Positions 1 to 10,458 of a DNA stretch of 64,000 nucleotides are shown one piece after another. The stretch lies in NCBI RefSeq assembly GCF_017916325.1, contig NC_090169.1, forward strand, positions 934,001 through 998,000, read 5' to 3'. Position numbers and translations under genes: made by a program. The notes below the pieces were generated by a model. It ran no database searches, had not been told where the DNA came from, and worked only from the letters and a program-made list of their open reading frames with translations. The stretch comes from Leishmania martiniquensis. Lineage: Eukaryota; Euglenozoa; Kinetoplastea; Trypanosomatida; Trypanosomatidae. Numbering within the stretch: position 1 is the first letter of the stretch; each line of letters starts with the position of its first letter.

Positions 1-143
1 GGAAAACAGATGCTGTGCGGAATCAGATGCGAATGCGCAGCTCTCAGTGAGCAAAATATAACGCGTCAGCGCAAGCGACACAAAGCCCACACCAGACGAG
101 TCGTGTATGTGTCGGTGCGTATACTTGTTGCACAGGAAGGTAT

Positions 144-178
144 GGGGGGAGGGGGGAAGGGAAGGGAAGGGAAGGGAA
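144..178 (+). repeat. GGGAA pentamer array with G-quadruplex pattern
   Basis: Two runs of six G are followed by four GGG runs, each separated by AA. This satisfies the usual four-run G-quadruplex pattern on the plus strand. The transcript from the minus strand would carry the C-rich complement. Confidence 0.7.
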
Positions 179-229
179 AGAAATTCAGCAGCAACAGCTT
201 ACATACGAGACGGTGAAAGAGAACCGCAA

Positions 230-246
230 TTATATATATATATATA
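230..246. repeat. AT dinucleotide microsatellite
   Basis: A short uninterrupted TA repeat. Similar AT runs occur at 26389-26420, 39673-39698 and 45175-45200, all between genes. Confidence 0.8.
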
Positions 247-1909
247 CTTATATAAGAAAAGAGCAGTCGTGGAATGAAAGGGGGTCCCACTCTCTCTCCC
301 TCCTCTTATCGCGCCGCTCCTCGCCTCTCGATGCCGGTGCTTTTGGAGTGTGGGAAATGCGCTGCAAGGCTTACGGGGGGGATGAGGGATGCAAAACGAG
401 CAGGAAAGGGGGGGAAAAGGAGACAATGAAGAAAGCGCTCAATTTCGCAGGCGCGCGCGCACACACAGACAGACAGAGAGAGAGGTGCGAGTGAGGGGGA
501 GAGAGGGAAAAGGGAGATGGCGGCACAGAACGAAGAGGGAAAGACAGAGAAAGAGAGAGACAAAAGAGGAAAGCTCAGAATAACAGAAAGCAACTACAGC
601 AGCGGCGGCGACCTCTAGCACCACCAGAAGGTGAGGGCCGAGGAGAGGGCAGGCAGGGCGGAAAGGCACGGAGGGAATGTGAAGGGCAGAAGAGGGCGCC
701 ACCTTGCGTTAAGTTCCTTTTCCTTTCGAACTTTTTTGTGCGATTTGCCGTTCTCTGTACGTTTGTGCGTTAGCCTCTCATGCGTCCATTCGCTCAACCG
801 CTCGCTCGCTTTCTCCCGGCGCGCTTAGGGAGCTCACTGCTACGTTGGCTTAGAGTGGTAGTACGAGTGAGAAAGAGGCCGAGACAATAACGGCGATAGG
901 TTAAATCTTTGATGATGTTCGTGAGAGAGAGAGAAGGGGTTCAGCAAGGGCCCAGGAAGTATTGGATAAGCATCTCAGCAATCAAAGGTAAGCTAGGTAC
1001 AGAACAAAGACACGCGTCGCAGTTCGTCCTGATACCCCTTCTCTTTGAGGCAGCTCGCTGCGTCCCGCTGAGCGCTTCATGTCGAGCGATATCGTAGATG
1101 AAGTATTCTCACGGCTGCTTTTCGTCGTGTTTCACGTTGCCACCTCCCGTAAACTTCTGTGCCAGTGTGGCGTCAAGGGCATTGCTACGGTGAGCTGCCA
1201 CCGGAGAAAAAACAATGAGTAAGGGAGAGAGGCACCCTGGACCTCCGACTTTTTTGCGTCATTCGTTCGCCTGCTTCACGCTTCACAGCAAGAGACGCGT
1301 GCGTGCTTCCTACACCCGTCACAACATTGACGTCCGCTGAAACGTCAAGACACTTACGCGAACGCACACAACCAAACACAAAACTGAAAAGCGTGAAAAG
1401 CCAAATGTGCCCTCCAGAACGCATGATTGGGGAAAAGAAAGAGAGAGGGGGGGCAGAGCTGATGAAACATCGAATGATGGCAGCACGACACAAGGTACGC
1501 AAGGACGTGCGCGCAGACACGAATGAGTAAGGGGCGCTGCACATGAGCAGCGAGAGGGCTGATAAAAACGAAGGCCCTACTACAGGTGGAAGGAAGCTGA
1601 GGGAGGAAGAAAGGGGCGGCTCGCGGTCAAAGCAAAAGAGCGCGAAGCAACGCGACACGCACAGACACATCCGCACATTGAAGTGGCCCATGTGCGCTCG
1701 AGTCCTAGAAGAAGAGAAGGACGAAAATGGAAGAAAGTATCAGCCATCTGCCTCACATCTGCGCATCTACACTGGCGTACACGTCCTTCCACACGCACCC
1801 TGCCTCCTCCGCGTGTTGCCCTGTTCCCTCCTCGTTGCCCCAACAGCTCCCCCCTTCGCCCTTTCCACACGCGCAAAGCACAAAGCGTAGGAGAGAAAAG
1901 GAGCGATAC

Positions 1910-4900
1910 TCACGCAGGCGGCACAGCCGTGTCCGGCGCGGTCGCATCATCAGCGGAGGCCTCTACAGGTAGAAGGCCCGCCTCGGCTATGAACCCCAGC
2001 AACGGTGCTGAGAATGCAAAAGGCTCCAAGAGGCGCCCAATCGCTGCCCAGAACGTCGCCGCAAGCTGCCGCTCGCTACCGGTGTCGTCACTCGCTGACG
2101 GTGAAGACAATTCGTGCCAGGTGGAGGCAGCCACGTAGATCATATTCTTTACCGTCTCCTCCACGGCCTCCTGCACCAGCATTGCATCCTCAAAGGAGGC
2201 ACTTCCACCGCCCACATCACATCTGGCCGCGTCCTCTACCGCCGGATACGCACTATACACCACGTACAGGGTGCCCAGAACCTGCCTCCACAAAAACACG
2301 AGCAAATCCGGCTTCGCCGTCAGCGCGGCCGTGTACCGCAGAAGAACCTTAGGTACCAAGCTCAGCAATCGGCACTTAACCTCAGTGGATACAAGCGTCG
2401 ACGGTGCAGGCCGCCACGACGAAGCGGAAGTGGGGCCGGTCGCAGAAGCCGTCGACTCACCATTGCCGCTCCGCTCCAGCGAGGCTGGCGAAAGGAGCGA
2501 GTTGAAGAGGCTGCCGAGGACGCCACGGCGGAAGCTCGCGGTCGTACCGTTCTTTTCACTGAAGGCAGCACTACTCGCGCCGGTCCATCGCAGGCCAGTG
2601 TGCACTCGCGCCCTCGGTACGCACAGACGCTCTGTCAGCGGGATGAGGATATCCTCATACACGGCCACCACCGCGGAGGCGGGAAGATTGCGTGCCTCCG
2701 AGTCCAGCAAAGCGCGCTGCAGGCAAAAGATCGCCTCGCTCCCATCACGCGCATCGGCGCTGCAGAGGGCGAGTGCGCCGAGACCTCGGAGCACAAAGAC
2801 CCAAAGCCCGCACCAATCCTCTGCTTCCTCACGAGCCCCACCAGTGGTGGCGCCGGCGCTGTCGAGGAGAACGTTTCGCCCACAGAGGCTCAGCACCTCT
2901 GCCAGGCTAGCGTCGCTTGGAAGAGATGCAGCGGTGACCGCCGCTGCGCCCTCCGCGTTCCTCTCTGACGTGTCGCCGACGGCCGTGCTTGAGCCTGAGG
3001 CGCGAGCCTGTCGAAGCCACGCACTGAAGGACAGGCAAAGCGACACGATGCTCTCGGTATCGTCGGTGACGCTGTAGCGACGCTGCCGCACCACTTGTAA
3101 AAGAAGAGAGCTGATCTGGCGCTGCACCACCGCGTCCGAGACAGCGGAGGCGTGTGCAGCAAAGGGTGCCAGGAGGACCAGTAATTCGCTGCCAGATGCC
3201 CAGGGCTTCATCGCATTTCGATCCCTCTCTCCTGCTCCACGGCCGCACCCGGCGTCGCCGAGTTTGACCACTTGATCGCAGAGAAACGCGGCGACAGGTT
3301 GAGCCACCACGACGGAAAAGATCAAGGGAGCGGCGTGCATCCAGCACGCCCACAGCTGCTCCATGGCGACAGCACCGTGCTGGCCACGCCAGTGAGCCGC
3401 CATAAGCTCCAGCGACGCGCACACTACGCGACTGCCGAGGGCGCACCAATGCGCCCGCACACCGTCGCTCGCGCGAGTGTCGCGTAGATACACCTCCACT
3501 TCTCGAAGAATCCGACTGATGCGCCTCGTGACCCCAGCGAAGTGCTCGGGCTGAAGCACTTCCGGCGTCGGGGCGCTACCCACAACAGCGCAGATGAAGG
3601 CGAGCTCGTAAGAGGCGGCATGTGCGGACGCCTCGTCAAGACTGCTGGCGTGCCCATTGCTCTTCTTGTCGTTCGCCTCTGCTGGCGCAGGACTGCAGCC
3701 GCTCCCGCAACTTCCGTCGGCATCTTCCTCGATACTCGAAACGGCAGAGAAGCTGTACACGCACAGGCACCCAGCGTGCGCGTCGGCTGCCACGTGCTGT
3801 AAGATCGCCAGCAGTTGGCGCATGCGTGGGATGCAGCTGCCGATTCGCCCTCGCGCATCGCGTAGTTCAGAAAGGTGCACTGCCGACATCTGGGGCGCCC
3901 CGTTCCCACCAAACAGAGAAGAGAACCAACCGCGCTCACTTGATGCCTTCTGCTCCGTGGCGACGCTTCCACAAGCGGAGGCCCCCATTAGGGGGGCGAA
4001 GACGTTCGTGCAGATCCCGGGGTCTTCCAGAAGCACACAGAGAGGCTCTGCCGAGGCCGGCAGAGACCCTTCCGCTGCACAGCTTTCCGCCACCTCGGTT
4101 TCGCCATCGCCAGCCCCTCGCAGCTTTGGTGAACCCCCGGCAGCCTCTTGCGTTGCCTCGACGAAAAGCCCCATCAGCTGCATGTCCAATATCAAGCGCG
4201 AAAGAGGCAGCCAGCTGTTCCCGAGGCTCCCGTGTATGTCGACGAGGAGTGCAAAGATCTCGCGCATGCACAGAAGCTTCGGCACGCTGCGGTACAGGGT
4301 GCGCACCTCCTCCTCGGCATTCGTCACGTCGCTCATCACAACATACTTGAGCAGTCTAAGGAAGCATTGGTCCGCAGCCACGGGTAAACCAAGCGCGTGG
4401 GCAGCACGCGCCAGCATGCAGACACCGCACAGACTTGATTGCAGAATCGCCATCTCAGTCGGCAGCTGCTGCTGAGCCTCCTCGACGGCACGCTCAACTG
4501 TGGGACCGGTGGCCACGATCGACATCGATACCTTGTCTACTGCGGACCCCAGCATGCCGTCGAACACCAGCAGAGACTGCTTCCAGAGAGACCGAAAGAG
4601 AAACAGGTCGAAGGTGCGAAGGGCCGCATTTTGGGGGTCGCAGGCAGGGGTTGCCACGGCCGTGGAAGCCGCAGGTTCATGAGGCGATATGTTTCCCAAC
4701 GCCCACCCTCTCTTCGCCTCCTTGGTCAGCACCGTAGTGCTTAGCGCGTGATGCACAAAGCTAAGGCAGGGCTGCATCTCCAGCCTCCACGTCGTGTTGT
4801 TGGCGAAGCCTCGATCCATCATGTCGGCCATCACCACCTCATGTTGGCGAACATCGTCGTAGATGCGGTCGAGGTACGCCGCAGGGATGTCCTTGCCGTC

Positions 4901-7501
4901 GTCGATGCCGCGGTTCATCTTCGCGAAGTCCTCCCTCTTCATCTGATGCGTCACCTTGCCGGAGTGCTGATCCGTGTTGAGCATGATGATGGCAAAGGAG
5001 AGCACAAAGGCGCCGGACTCGCTGTGGAAAGGGTTGATCGTCTCATCCTTGATTACCGTGCCATCCTCGCGGCAGGTACAATTCTGCCGATACCAGTGCT
5101 TCGCAAACGCCTCCATCACTCGGTCAATTTTTTGCGACTCGCCGGGCAGACAAAGAAGATAGACCATTTCTCGAATCGCCTCTAACAGGGGTTTGTTGTG
5201 AAACTGAAACTGGCGAATAAAGCCGTCAAGCTGCTCCTCGAAGAAACGAACAGAAAAGAGAGCAGTCGGCGTCGACGCAGCCTCGGTAGCGGCAGCGTCC
5301 TCGGCGTCGTTACGGCCCTGCTCACCGATGTAATCGCCAAGCACGCGCTTGTTCAGGACGATGCTAAGACGGTACAGGGCCGCACCCACCTCCTGGCCGC
5401 CGGCCGGCTCCGCTAGCACAAGTTTAGTGCAGTGCTTCAAGGCGCTCTCCTCCTCCGCGCCGGCAGGCACACGAATGGCGTGCTCAAGCAGAAACGGGAT
5501 GCCTTTCTTTACCGGGGAGTCCTCAAAGAGAGATGCGAACTGGTTTAGCCTATCCTTCTCGTTCTGGGCGTGCTGGATGAGGCGGTGCAGCTCAGCAGAG
5601 GGCATCAAGGCGGCCGCTTCACTCACAGTGGCACACGACTCGGCGAACGTCGACGGCGAAGTACCGCCTGTCGCGACAGCTCGACGCGCGATGCTGGATA
5701 CCATGTCCATCGTAGCCTCCAATGCCATTCGCTGGGTGCTGCGCAGCAGACCCCTTGTCGTCATGCTCCGCTGGCGCTTGTCTCTTCGGTGGTCAGCAGC
5801 AGCAGCAGCAGCTCTCTGTCGCCGCTGAGCGGCGGCCTTGCGGCCCCCTGAGACGCCACTGCGCCACTGCGTCCACACCATTGCCGCCGCCTCCTCCGCT
5901 TCGCTTTGAAGGACTGGGTAAGCGTGAATTGCCAGGACCCGTGACAGTTGCGGCAGCAGTGAGGCGTACCGCCACGAAAGGTCGTAGTGAATGAAGCAGA
6001 AGCTGCCAAAACGTGGGTCACTGCAGAACTCCGCTAAGCTTTCGAGAAGGATCTCACGTCGCTCCTGCTTCATCTGCAGCTGCTGCGCAGAGAGCCGGCC
6101 AAAGCTACCGTGGGCGGGGGAAGCGGCGCCGGTCGGACTGCCTGGGGGTCTCGCTGCACTAGGAGAACTGGTGCGGCCCACCGGCGATCCCAGCTGGCCT
6201 GCACCGGCGTCGTCGAGCTCGCTCACGAGCGCCTCCAACGGGTTAAGGTGCAGCACGCGAATAAAATTGTATATCTGCGGGATCAGGTGCTCCGAAGAGC
6301 CCTGCATGACAAGATGAACGGTGCGCAGCGCTTGAGCGAGCACGATGGAGCGCGTCGTACTCACACTGGCGATCAAGAGCGCGCGGCACAGCTGATTCTG
6401 CACCGTGTCCAGCAGCGGCGCACACGAGGGCTTGCCGAGCGAGCACCGCAGCAGCAGCAAGCAACCCTGTGCGAGTGACAGTCCCTCTAGCTGAATAAGC
6501 GTGATTGTGCTCTCCAAAGATGTGGGCTTGTCGTCACCGCTTCCATTACTCGTTGCGGTGCTTGCCGATCCCTCGCTACTGCCAAACGCCACCGTCGACG
6601 CCACCTCGCACCCTTCGTTGTCGAACGCGGCGATGCCGCCGCTGATGAGGCGGCTGATGAACTGCAGCACTGTCGTACTCGCCGCCACTAACGCCCCGTG
6701 CGTGGCCTCGTCCATCGACAGATACAGCGACCGCCGGAATAACGTCATGACTATGAGTCGCATGCTTTTCTCCACCGTGCGCTTCAGCAGTTGGCTTGCC
6801 TCGGGGTGCGTCGCCAGCCCCATCATGCGCCCCAGTGCCCGCACGTGCACGCTGCCGTCGGCCATTACCGCCGCGGGGTGATTGAGCGCAGCAACATAGA
6901 CGCTGAAGATGCGAGATAGCAGCGCCTCATGGGAGGCGTTATCGTGCACCTCAGCTCGCGTTTCGGAGGCGGCCTCGATCGCCGTGTACACGCCTTCCAT
7001 GGAGACGAAGGCACAAGGAAAGTCCAACATGTCGACCAGTGCGGCGAGAGCAACACCGGTGACTACTGCGGAAGTATTCGGGCTGCGGCACACGTTCGCG
7101 AAGGCGTTAAGAATTGTCACCTCACTGATCTCGTTCGGCTGTACTCTGTTGTCTCTTAAATCAAACGCTGTGGGAGCCGGCAGCGGGTGGGCGGGAAGGG
7201 CGCGCGCGGGTGTTGCTTTCGACTGGGGCGTGAGATGTGCTGGGGACGAGCACGAAGTACGGCCAGGCACAGGCACGGCCCCAGCGAAAAGGCGCCGCTG
7301 CAGGTCGAGTAATTCCTGCGCGACAGCGTATTCGCTGGCCTCTTTCTCAGGCAGCGAGCCGCCTCGATAGGTGCGTCGGTTGCTTGTGCGCATTGCCAGC
7401 AGTGTGTGGTCGACGAGAGTCAGCACCATCTGTCTGTCTGTCTCACTGCTGTCGGGCAGCGGCGCATGCTGATGAAGCGCCAACGCCGATAGCGACGCCA
7501 T
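1910..7501 (-). CDS. GBF1/GNOM-type Sec7-domain ARF guanine nucleotide exchange factor
   Basis: A 1863-residue protein predicted to exchange GDP for GTP on ARF at the early Golgi. The Sec7 domain spans roughly residues 665-895. It begins around GIPFLLEHAIRV, carries the glutamic-finger motif LNKRVLGDYIGE with the catalytic glutamate at residue 727, then CLPGESQKIDRVMEAFA and FVLSFAIIMLNTDQHSG (about 825-845), which form the ARF-binding groove. About 20 extra residues (Ala/Thr/Glu-rich) follow the finger. Upstream helical regions (about 100-270 and 330-540) fit the DCB and HUS domains of large ARF-GEFs, and the total length is close to human GBF1 (about 1860). The HUS box, usually NYDCD, reads HYDLS near residue 505. 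I start at the ATG at 7501. The frame stays open 21 codons further, but only with a TTG, and a splice acceptor lies near 7597. The C-terminal ~970 residues should be HDS repeats. Family assignment is firm; the GBF1 subclass is inferred from similarity. Confidence 0.93.
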   Translation of the reverse strand: MASLSALALHQHAPLPDSSETDRQMVLTLVDHTLLAMRTSNRRTYRGGSLPEKEASEYAVAQELLDLQRRLFAGAVPVPGRTSCSSPAHLTPQSKATPARALPAHPLPAPTAFDLRDNRVQPNEISEVTILNAFANVCRSPNTSAVVTGVALAALVDMLDFPCAFVSMEGVYTAIEAASETRAEVHDNASHEALLSRIFSVYVAALNHPAAVMADGSVHVRALGRMMGLATHPEASQLLKRTVEKSMRLIVMTLFRRSLYLSMDEATHGALVAASTTVLQFISRLISGGIAAFDNEGCEVASTVAFGSSEGSASTATSNGSGDDKPTSLESTITLIQLEGLSLAQGCLLLLRCSLGKPSCAPLLDTVQNQLCRALLIASVSTTRSIVLAQALRTVHLVMQGSSEHLIPQIYNFIRVLHLNPLEALVSELDDAGAGQLGSPVGRTSSPSAARPPGSPTGAASPAHGSFGRLSAQQLQMKQERREILLESLAEFCSDPRFGSFCFIHYDLSWRYASLLPQLSRVLAIHAYPVLQSEAEEAAAMVWTQWRSGVSGGRKAAAQRRQRAAAAAADHRRDKRQRSMTTRGLLRSTQRMALEATMDMVSSIARRAVATGGTSPSTFAESCATVSEAAALMPSAELHRLIQHAQNEKDRLNQFASLFEDSPVKKGIPFLLEHAIRVPAGAEEESALKHCTKLVLAEPAGGQEVGAALYRLSIVLNKRVLGDYIGEQGRNDAEDAAATEAASTPTALFSVRFFEEQLDGFIRQFQFHNKPLLEAIREMVYLLCLPGESQKIDRVMEAFAKHWYRQNCTCREDGTVIKDETINPFHSESGAFVLSFAIIMLNTDQHSGKVTHQMKREDFAKMNRGIDDGKDIPAAYLDRIYDDVRQHEVVMADMMDRGFANNTTWRLEMQPCLSFVHHALSTTVLTKEAKRGWALGNISPHEPAASTAVATPACDPQNAALRTFDLFLFRSLWKQSLLVFDGMLGSAVDKVSMSIVATGPTVERAVEEAQQQLPTEMAILQSSLCGVCMLARAAHALGLPVAADQCFLRLLKYVVMSDVTNAEEEVRTLYRSVPKLLCMREIFALLVDIHGSLGNSWLPLSRLILDMQLMGLFVEATQEAAGGSPKLRGAGDGETEVAESCAAEGSLPASAEPLCVLLEDPGICTNVFAPLMGASACGSVATEQKASSERGWFSSLFGGNGAPQMSAVHLSELRDARGRIGSCIPRMRQLLAILQHVAADAHAGCLCVYSFSAVSSIEEDADGSCGSGCSPAPAEANDKKSNGHASSLDEASAHAASYELAFICAVVGSAPTPEVLQPEHFAGVTRRISRILREVEVYLRDTRASDGVRAHWCALGSRVVCASLELMAAHWRGQHGAVAMEQLWACWMHAAPLIFSVVVAQPVAAFLCDQVVKLGDAGCGRGAGERDRNAMKPWASGSELLVLLAPFAAHASAVSDAVVQRQISSLLLQVVRQRRYSVTDDTESIVSLCLSFSAWLRQARASGSSTAVGDTSERNAEGAAAVTAASLPSDASLAEVLSLCGRNVLLDSAGATTGGAREEAEDWCGLWVFVLRGLGALALCSADARDGSEAIFCLQRALLDSEARNLPASAVVAVYEDILIPLTERLCVPRARVHTGLRWTGASSAAFSEKNGTTASFRRGVLGSLFNSLLSPASLERSGNGESTASATGPTSASSWRPAPSTLVSTEVKCRLLSLVPKVLLRYTAALTAKPDLLVFLWRQVLGTLYVVYSAYPAVEDAARCDVGGGSASFEDAMLVQEAVEETVKNMIYVAASTWHELSSPSASDDTGSERQLAATFWAAIGRLLEPFAFSAPLLGFIAEAGLLPVEASADDATAPDTAVPPA

Positions 7502-7595
7502 TCTTTCGCTGTCAGCGGTACGAAGGTGTACCGGAAAGAGCTCGGAACGCCGAAGGAGCGCCAACGTAAACGGGCCGAGACAAATTGTAAGGCAG

Positions 7596-7641
7596 CTGAA
7601 TGCACCGACGTTATAGCGAGAAAGAGAGGGGCTCGGGGAAT
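7596..7641 (-). promoter_or_regulatory. Candidate spliced-leader acceptor of the GBF1-like gene
   Basis: On the minus strand a pyrimidine tract (about 7641-7616) is followed by an AG at 7597-7596. This would give a 5' UTR of about 94 nt before the ATG at 7501. It is a pattern match only. Confidence 0.4.
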
Positions 7642-8105
7642 CCCTCCCCTGTTCCTTGAGGGCCCGATCACTTTACTCGAGAGGGGGGCAAAAGGGAGCC
7701 ACAGCTTGAGCTGCGTTGTTGCCGTCCACCGCGACTGCAGCCGCGACAGGGGAAACGCGAAAAACTGATCCACAAGCAAGCGCACCGGGTGAAAAAGATC
7801 CGGAAGAGCGTGGCGTAGCGTGTGGTGCAAAGGGCAGCACAGCACGCAACATTCAAGGAGCACCCGAACAAGGAGAAAAAAAGACAAAGAAGCAGCAGCA
7901 GTTTCCCTCTAGAGCTGTATCGCAGCGAGGCCAACGGTGCAAGCGATGTGGTCCTTGAATGGATCAAGAAGCGACGCAAAGAGGAGAAAGCCAGAGGCGG
8001 AAAGACGTCAGAGTGCACGAAAGAGAAGGGAAGCTGCGGTACACCCGCACTCTCACAGAACGTCATGACAGTTTTTGTGCTCCTTTGTAGAAGATGTTCT
8101 CTCTC

Positions 8106-8546
8106 CCACCCTGATGACGGGACCAGCACACGTCAGCGTGCGTGCATGCGGTATCGCAGGGGGTCCCGTGCCTCCCACCACCCTGAGTGGGAAAGCCAAG
8201 CCGCCCACCCCCCCTCCTATTCCCTCGCGCATGCCGAGTCGCTTGGGGTGGTGGCCCTTGGGGTGACGTGCCTACGGCTTTGGGGGGGGCACGGAGGTTC
8301 ATGGCTACGGATGCTGGTAGACAGGCCGTGTATGGCCTTGTGCCAGAGCGCCGCACGACAGCGTGCCGGCTCATACAGCCCGTGCAATGGGACAGGTAGC
8401 AACGCGACTGGGACGCATGTCAGACGGTTCTCACTGCGCGCTGCTGTAACGTGTTTCTGCCGCTGCCTTGCATCATACAGTCTATATGGGCCTGTGAAGG
8501 CGGGGTCGGGGGTGAGGTGGGCGGTCGCACTCGTGGGTCTGTCTGT
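8106..8546 (+). repeat. 441-bp inverted repeat, copy 1
   Basis: This block is matched base for base by the reverse complement of 23712-23272, apart from two homopolymer differences: 8 versus 7 G near 8283, and 5 versus 6 G near 8508. The shared sequence starts at CCACCCTGATGACGGGACC and ends at GTGGGTCTGTCTGT. Flanking sequence outside these limits is unrelated. It lies between genes and reads antisense to the minus-strand transcript. Size and position between genes recall Leishmania SIDER retroposons, but those are degenerate and this pair is almost identical. I cannot confirm family membership. Confidence 0.9.
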
Positions 8547-8587
8547 CAGAGAGAGAGCCACATATCCATGAGGCGCTGTCGCTCCAC
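8543..8587 (+). repeat. Edge segment S, copy 1 (same orientation as copy 2)
   Basis: A ~45-bp segment starting CTGTCAGAGAGAGAGCCACA and running to GTCGCTCCACA. It abuts the end of the 441-bp block. The matching segment at 23217-23265 is on the same strand although the 441-bp blocks are inverted. Identity is lower than in the block, with several substitutions and a GA-length change. Confidence 0.75.
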
Positions 8588-10458
8588 AAACACACAAGCG
8601 CCCAGAAACAGGCTCACAAACCGTAGAAAAAGGCTTGCGGATTCGCTTTTCAGTCTTCGACATCAAGGCGCTCGGTGAAGGAAATGAATAGCACAGGCGA
8701 CGGGTAGAAGATTGCTGTGAGGGACCACCTCAGCGGTGGCGCCCATGAGAAGGAATTCTGCGATACCGTAGTGCGTGCCCATCCCAAGCGCAACCGCTCT
8801 CAGACACGGGTCGCAGCACGTCGCACGCAGCGAATGCAGTCGTACCTGTCCACAGCGATGGCCGGCGACCAGGGTGCACGACTCCCACTTCCTCGCCACA
8901 CGATGCAGGCCTTCAATCAGCGCCTGCAGCTAACCTGTTGTCCTCCAATGGTGTTTCCGTCATACAGCTGCCACCATGAGCGCGAAACGCGAGAAGAAAT
9001 GGGCAGCAGAGAGGGAAGCGCCGACCTGGTGCATAAAAAGGAGAGGATGACCGGCAAGGGAGCGAAAAGTCACCCTGAGCGGAACGAGCAGCAGCACCGC
9101 GCACGCATGCGTACCACAAACGAGTCCGAGGCTCTTCAGCAGTCATGAAAAGAAAAAGGGGAAAAAACAGAATGCCTCCGGTGCAAAAGCACCTTTTACC
9201 TACCCGTCAGCGCGCTACGCTAGCCGCGAATCGGCGTCGCGGCCGCGTTCGCCTCCCTCGGGAGCCTTCGGGACGTGTGCCGCGATTCGCTCCAGTGGCG
9301 CTCCATTTCCGCAGAGCTCGAATCGGCGACGGTAAGCTACGGCGCCGCACCAGGTATCACTCCTTGAGCGAGCTCAACTTTGAGGAAGCCGCAACGTTGA
9401 CTCGTGAAAAAATTCCGCCCCCCCCGCCTGGCCGCCCCCTGTGTAGGGAACGTGAAAGCGTCGACCGTGCAACAACGATGACCTCGCCCTTCCCATCGAG
9501 CCTCCCCTTCCGCAAATGGAGACACGCAGCGTGGAGTAGAGGCGCTGCCGTGCGACTCCGAAGGTGATGCAGATGCATCTCCGAGTCCGTTCAGGGACCA
9601 GACCTTTGTAGGTGGGGCTCTGAAAAGGTGCTAAGCACTCCATTCATGCTCCATCAGTATGAGTCAAGACCCACCGGTGATACTCATGCTCAGAGATGCC
9701 CACTTTCGCATCGACGCGATCAAACGCTCTTCAGGTCAGTATTCCCTGTCAGCGTGCCAGCACACGAACGAGATGCCAAAACTCTCTCGGGGGCGAGGGG
9801 AAATGGGGGGGGGGCAGGCCAACACACAGCGGCCTCGTCTCGACTCGCTCGTCCCATGCGAAACGGCTGCCTCCACGGGCGATAGCGGTGTTTCAGTACG
9901 AGGCTCCACCGAGTTGTATGGTGGCGTTGGCGGGCTCACGATAACCCCGGGTGGAAAGTGGAGCATCATCATCTGCTCGAGGGCTCCGTAAACCTCTGCT
10001 CGTGGTGGTCTGCATATACTCTTGCGCGGTCCGTCTGGCGAAGGACGTTCAGAGTAACGTATGCCTCCCTCCACACGTCGCTATGATGGACGAGGAGTCG
10101 CACACGACGATGAGAGGCGGGAACACTCGGCTACCTCTGTTTTGAGTGAGAGGACCCACAAATAGCTTCGCATGCGCTTGGCAGCACCGTCGCGGGCGTC
10201 CGCACGGACAAAGTTGCTGGAGAAGCTTCCACTGGATCCCGCTGAAAGCGCTGGCACGGACAAAAACGAAGAACCCTCAACGTCCTTAAAGGCGATCGCA
10301 GGAAGAAGTGGAAAAGGGAGGCGACATCGTCACACCCTACGCGTAAGCCACCCAAATAGAGCAGCCCATGAACACCGAAAGCGATTCAGTTGCGCTGCAC
10401 CTTGCCGAGACTCCGCTCCGACGGACAGACGGGAGCGAGAAAAAAAAGCGGCTCCCGC

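Larger units (their letters stand above)
1..1909. other. Intergenic region downstream of the GBF1-like gene
   Basis: I see no credible gene here. The stretch probably holds the 3' UTR of the minus-strand Sec7 gene ending at 1910 and the spacer to the next gene beyond the window. It contains a GGGAA pentamer array, an AT dinucleotide run, GA-rich tracts and CA runs. Open frames exist on both strands, but they are low-complexity (Ser/Arg/Phe-rich), lack GC-rich third positions and resemble no family. Confidence 0.6.

Noticed and set aside
8106..8546. Confident assignment of the inverted repeat as a SIDER retroposon
   Set aside because: Size and location fit, but I cannot verify the family signature, and near-perfect identity is unlike the degenerate SIDER copies.
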